A stretch of DNA of 64,000 nucleotides from assembly GCA_018267135.1 (NCBI GenBank), contig JAFDZA010000026.1, forward strand, positions 62,001-126,000, read 5' to 3'. The position numbers were made by a program, and so were the translations under genes. Below the pieces are notes generated by a model. The model was not told the origin of the DNA. It saw only the letters and a program-made list of their open reading frames with translations, and did no database searches. Position 1 is the first letter of the stretch; each line of letters opens with the position of its first letter. This DNA is from Bacteroidota bacterium (lineage in GTDB: Bacteria; Bacteroidota; Bacteroidia; Cytophagales; Cyclobacteriaceae). This document shows positions 60,322 to 64,000 of the stretch, piece by piece.

Positions 60322-63276
60322 ATGAAAGTATCAGCTACACAACCCTTTCAGATTATCTACTCGCTTTACCAGCACGAGTATTTGGGCTATGTTTTTGAGC
60401 CCTTCATTGTGCATTTGGATGAGCGGGGCAAACTTACTTACCAGCATCAAAGCATCTCTCAAAAAAATACGCGCGAATTTGGCAAAGGTCTTGACAACAA
60501 AGACCTTGATCTGATCAAAATCATGGATAGCATGAGCCAGGATGCCGTACTAAAACATTTCAGTAAAAAAATAATGAAACCGGACGAGTTTTTTAGCCGG
60601 GTTTACCACAAACAAAAAGGCGATGAGTTAATACAAAAAGAAATAGAGTTTTACATGGAAGCCCGCCGGGCCAAAGTGCTGGAAGAGCTAAAAGGGAAAC
60701 TCCTGTTTGAAATGGGCAACGATGGCGAGCCCACCTGGCGCAAAGTAGAAGTACTAGAAGGCCGGGCTAGTGTTCGTTTTCATTTTTCAAGATCGTCCGA
60801 CTCTACCACCTACTACCCCACCATCCGCTACAACGGGAAGCCCGTAGAAATTCCGGATGCCGGAGCTTACTTAGTGTGCCGCCAGCCGGCCTGGATGGTG
60901 TTAAAAGGGAAACTCTATGGCTTCGAAAAAATGGTGGATGGGAAAAAACTACAACCCTTCCTCTCTAAAAAAAATGTAGTCGTACCTAAAAATCTGGAAG
61001 AGAATTATTACACCCGTTTTATTGCTCCGTTAATAGAAGGCTTTGATGACATTGAGGCTTCTGGCTTCGCCATTGTAAAACACGAATACGATCCCCATCC
61101 GCTGCTTACTATTTCCGAATTGCCACAAGCACCGGCTGGCTCCTCGCCCGGGTTGTTTGATGAGAGCGCAGACCGTGCCATAACCGGCAGCGATGAAGCC
61201 GGTAAAATTGTTTTTGATCTTTCTTTCCGGTATGGAAAATATAAATTCAGAGGGGCTTCGGCTCATACTGCCAATGTAAGTGTGTCGGTAGAAAAAAAAG
61301 AAAACGATTATATTTTTCACCGGGTAAGCCGCCAAGCCGAGACTGAAAAAAAATCGGAACAGACTTTGGTAAAGCTGGGCTTGCCCATGCGGTGGTCGCG
61401 GGCGGCTGTAGATAAGGCACATGCTTTTTCGTGGCTCAATGAAAACCGGGTAAACCTGCTCAATATGGGTTTTGAAGTAAGCCAGCCCGACAATAAGGAC
61501 AAAAAATATTTTGTGGGCAAAGCGGTGATTGAACTCGATGTGCGCGAAAATATAGACTGGTTCGATATTCATGCCAAAATCCGGTTTGGTGAGTTTGAGA
61601 TTTCTTTTAAAGAATTACGCAAACTCATCCTTAAGAAAAAAGTAGAATTTAAATTGCCCAATGGCGAGATCGCCATCATTCCCGAGGCGTGGTTAATTAA
61701 GTACGGAGATCTTTTTGCCTTAAGTGAAACACAAGGCACCAACGAAAAACCTGTATTAAAAAAACATCACATCAGTTTGTTGCAGGAGTTGGAAGAAAAT
61801 AAATTGGCTCGCGTACACATGAGCGACCGGCTGAGAAATCTTCAATCTTTTACCGGCATCCGCGATTACGATTTGCCGCACGGGTTTCAGGGCACACTTC
61901 GGCCGTATCAAAAAGCCGGGTACAATTGGCTGCGTTTCTTAAACGAATTTCATCTGGGCGGCTGTCTGGCAGATGATATGGGCTTGGGAAAAACCGTACA
62001 AACTTTGTCGCTGCTTCAGGCCGAAAAAGAAAAAGGAAATGCCGGCACTTCACTCCTCATTATGCCCACTTCCCTCATTTATAATTGGGAGATGGAAGCA
62101 GCTAAGTTTACGCCTCACCTCAAGGTTTTTACTTATACCGGTACTCTTCGCAAAAAGGACGTTACCCTATTTAATCAATACGATGTAATCCTTACCTCGT
62201 ATGGCATTACTCGTCTCGATATAGACACGCTCAGCCAGTTTTTTTTCAATTATGTTATCCTGGACGAATCGCAGGTCATTAAAAACCCTTCTTCTAACAT
62301 TGCCCAGGCGGTGATGCAGCTCCACAGCAAATTCCGGCTCACGCTTACCGGCACCCCGCTTGAAAACACCACACTCGACCTTTGGAGCCAAATGACGTTT
62401 TTAAACCCCGGGTTATTAGGCGGTCAAAAATTTTTTAAAGACGAATATCAGGTTCCAATTGAAAAAAAGGCTGATGCAGATAAAACCAAAAAACTTAACG
62501 GCATTATAAAACCATTTGTTTTGCGCAGGCTGAAATCGCAAGTGGCCACCGACCTGCCCGAAAAAGTAGAGAATATCTACTATACCAACATGACGGCCGA
62601 GCAAGAGCAGAAATACGAAGAAATAAAATCGCACTACCGACATAAAATTTTAGATCAAATTGAAAAAGAAGGACTGAACAGCTCCCGCATGACTATTTTA
62701 GAAGGGCTTACCAAGTTGCGGCAAATTTCTAACCACCCTAAAATGATTGATCCCAAGTATGCGGGCGATTCGGGTAAGCTGGAAGATGTATCGCACATGA
62801 TTGAGAGTGCTATGCTGGAAGGACACAAACTCCTAATCTTTAGCCAATTTGTAAAGCATCTGGAAATCGTAAAAGAATTATTGAAAGCCCGCAAAGTGCC
62901 TTTCGCTTATTTAGACGGCTCCAGCACCGACCGCAAAGAGCAGGTTGAAAAGTTCAATAAAAATCCTGACTTGAAAGTATTTTTAATTTCCATTAAAGCC
63001 GGTGGGTTAGGATTAAATCTTACCGAAGCCGACTATGTCTTTTTGCTCGACCCCTGGTGGAACCCTGCCGTAGAGGCACAAGCCACCGACCGCGCCCACC
63101 GCATCGGGCAAAAGAAAAAAGTATTTACCTACAAATTTATTACCCGAAATACGGTAGAAGAAAAGATCCTTCAATTGCAAAAACGAAAACTGAAGCTTTC
63201 CGAAAACCTGATCCAAAGCGAAGAGAGCGTAATTAAATCGTTAACGATGGAAGACATTGAAATGCTGATGAACTGA
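60322..63276 (+). CDS. SNF2 family DNA-dependent ATPase/helicase
   Basis: A 984-residue SNF2-type protein. The N-terminal half (about 1-500) is an accessory region typical of bacterial SNF2 proteins. The ATPase core has Walker A LADDMGLGKT (about 549-558), DESQ in LDESQVIKNPSS (about 646), LTGTPLEN, then the second RecA lobe with LIFSQF, ISIKAGGLGLNLTEAD and motif VI QATDRAHRIGQ (about 919-929). It probably remodels protein-DNA complexes; the role in bacteria is not settled. A TAATTTTTG sequence upstream has one extra base versus the promoter consensus. Confidence 0.93.
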   Translation: MKVSATQPFQIIYSLYQHEYLGYVFEPFIVHLDERGKLTYQHQSISQKNTREFGKGLDNKDLDLIKIMDSMSQDAVLKHFSKKIMKPDEFFSRVYHKQKGDELIQKEIEFYMEARRAKVLEELKGKLLFEMGNDGEPTWRKVEVLEGRASVRFHFSRSSDSTTYYPTIRYNGKPVEIPDAGAYLVCRQPAWMVLKGKLYGFEKMVDGKKLQPFLSKKNVVVPKNLEENYYTRFIAPLIEGFDDIEASGFAIVKHEYDPHPLLTISELPQAPAGSSPGLFDESADRAITGSDEAGKIVFDLSFRYGKYKFRGASAHTANVSVSVEKKENDYIFHRVSRQAETEKKSEQTLVKLGLPMRWSRAAVDKAHAFSWLNENRVNLLNMGFEVSQPDNKDKKYFVGKAVIELDVRENIDWFDIHAKIRFGEFEISFKELRKLILKKKVEFKLPNGEIAIIPEAWLIKYGDLFALSETQGTNEKPVLKKHHISLLQELEENKLARVHMSDRLRNLQSFTGIRDYDLPHGFQGTLRPYQKAGYNWLRFLNEFHLGGCLADDMGLGKTVQTLSLLQAEKEKGNAGTSLLIMPTSLIYNWEMEAAKFTPHLKVFTYTGTLRKKDVTLFNQYDVILTSYGITRLDIDTLSQFFFNYVILDESQVIKNPSSNIAQAVMQLHSKFRLTLTGTPLENTTLDLWSQMTFLNPGLLGGQKFFKDEYQVPIEKKADADKTKKLNGIIKPFVLRRLKSQVATDLPEKVENIYYTNMTAEQEQKYEEIKSHYRHKILDQIEKEGLNSSRMTILEGLTKLRQISNHPKMIDPKYAGDSGKLEDVSHMIESAMLEGHKLLIFSQFVKHLEIVKELLKARKVPFAYLDGSSTDRKEQVEKFNKNPDLKVFLISIKAGGLGLNLTEADYVFLLDPWWNPAVEAQATDRAHRIGQKKKVFTYKFITRNTVEEKILQLQKRKLKLSENLIQSEESVIKSLTMEDIEMLMN

Positions 63277-63280
63277 TGGT

Positions 63281-64000
63281 ATGGAAAATAAAGTAATCGT
63301 TATCACCGGTGGGTCGTCTGGCATTGGCAAAGCCCTGGCCGAAGTGTTTGGAAAAAATCGATCTAAAATTTTAATTACCGGCCGAAACCTGGCAGAATTA
63401 GAAAAAGGAATAGCTGAATTAAAAACAAAAGGAATAGATATTGCCGGCCTGGTGGCCGATGTAAGCATAGAGGCAGATAATAAAAAGATGGCGGCCGAAG
63501 CACTGCGCCTGTATGGCCGAATAGATGTGCTAATCAACAATGCCGGCATCAGTATGCGGGCTTTGTTTGAAGAGGTAGATTTGGAAGTAGTAAAAAAGGT
63601 AATGGATATTAATTTTTATGGCGCTCTTTACGCTACCCATGCCTGTTTGCCGGAAATTATAAAAAACAAAGGAAGTGTTATCGGCATTTCATCGATTGCG
63701 GGCTTTCGGGGGTTGCCCGGACGCACGGGTTATTCTGCTTCGAAGTTTGCTTTGAACGGATTTTTAGAAGTGCTGCGCACCGAAATGCTTCACCGAGGCG
63801 TACATGTGCTAACGGCTGCTCCCGGATTTACGGCTTCCAATATTCGCAAGCGTGCGCTAAGCAAGGACGGAATGGCTCAGGGCGAATCGCCCCGGGCAGA
63901 AGAAAAGATGATGACGGCCGAAGAATGTGCCCACCATATTTATAACGCAACCGTAAAACGCAAAAATTTTCTGGTGCTTACCTTACAAGGTAAATTAGCG
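63281..64000 (+). CDS. Short-chain dehydrogenase, partial (runs off the window)
   Basis: The first 240 residues of a classical SDR. It starts at the ATG at 63281, 4 bases after the helicase stop. Cofactor motif TGGSSGIG (9-16), NNAG (86-89), catalytic Ser138, Tyr151 and Lys155 (GYSASK). There is no stop before the window edge. The family members with this start (MENKVIVITGGSSGIG) are general NAD(P)-dependent oxidoreductases; the substrate is unknown. Confidence 0.9.
   Translation, partial: MENKVIVITGGSSGIGKALAEVFGKNRSKILITGRNLAELEKGIAELKTKGIDIAGLVADVSIEADNKKMAAEALRLYGRIDVLINNAGISMRALFEEVDLEVVKKVMDINFYGALYATHACLPEIIKNKGSVIGISSIAGFRGLPGRTGYSASKFALNGFLEVLRTEMLHRGVHVLTAAPGFTASNIRKRALSKDGMAQGESPRAEEKMMTAEECAHHIYNATVKRKNFLVLTLQGKLA

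Noticed and set aside
61030-61572. 180-codon minus-strand frame inside the SNF2 gene
   Set aside because: Antisense shadow of a well-supported gene with no motif.
1-64000. CRISPR arrays, tRNA or rRNA genes, prophage and transposase genes
   Set aside because: Looked for by eye on both strands; no regularly spaced long repeats, no tRNA-like folds and no transposase or integrase motifs were found.

Overview
The window comes from a chromosome of the phylum Bacteroidota, most likely a gliding member of the Cytophagales. The evidence is the gliding genes gldD and gldE, the mutY-ssb-gldE-gldD and HU-TPR-small basic protein-rng order, promoters of the TAnnTTTG type, no Shine-Dalgarno sequences in front of the genes, frequent TTG or GTG starts, and the many lipoproteins, TonB and SPOR proteins. 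There are no rRNA or tRNA genes, CRISPR arrays, prophages or intact insertion sequences. Most genes are housekeeping, with a few accessory insertions.

Layout. 1-4.0 kb: end of an amidohydrolase, a sugar-isomerase-like protein and a membrane-anchored Y_Y_Y protein. 4.1-12.9 kb: recG, gldD-gldE-ssb, mutY, HU, a TPR protein, a 29-residue basic ribosomal-type protein and rng. 13-18 kb: htpG, a CtpA protease, recO and a thioesterase. 18-30 kb: purN, a UbiA prenyltransferase, a TonB receptor behind a TPP riboswitch (probable thiamine uptake), a biotin-carrier protein, a NadR-like kinase, an AraC-TPR/ankyrin/acyltransferase group, and an SDR-aldehyde dehydrogenase-pnuC operon divergent from an OxyR-like regulator. 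31-33 kb: an rlmL-like methyltransferase whose 3' end is duplicated around a HEPN-nucleotidyltransferase pair. 33-39.4 kb: a MarR-fadN-fadA-fadE fatty-acid oxidation cluster, with 7-base repeats between the genes and a four-helix-bundle gene inside one repeat set. 39.5-45.7 kb: a protein-tail remnant, GH3, a collagen-like protein with recJ and lptB, a SPOR protein and an unlisted 55-residue protein. 45.8-52.6 kb: feoAB, TerB, purK-purE, a TerB/LETM1-type protein and TerC. 52.7-64 kb: fumC-mqo, a 2OG oxygenase, a LEA-type lipoprotein, a two-component pair on opposite strands, a BamA-like barrel, an SNF2 helicase and a partial SDR.

How the genes work together. The MarR regulator with fadN, fadA and fadE covers the whole beta-oxidation spiral. 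feoAB, the Ter-family proteins and TerC form a metal-handling neighbourhood. fumC and mqo carry fumarate through malate to oxaloacetate. The TPP riboswitch, TonB receptor, PnuC-type transporter and NadR-like kinase suggest a scattered vitamin-salvage system.

The least conventional features are the rebuilt rlmL tail around the HEPN-MNT pair, the 7-base repeats that frame a four-helix-bundle gene in the fad operon, and several promoters whose -7 box abuts the start codon, implying near-leaderless transcripts. All family assignments come from reading motifs by eye; no database search was run.
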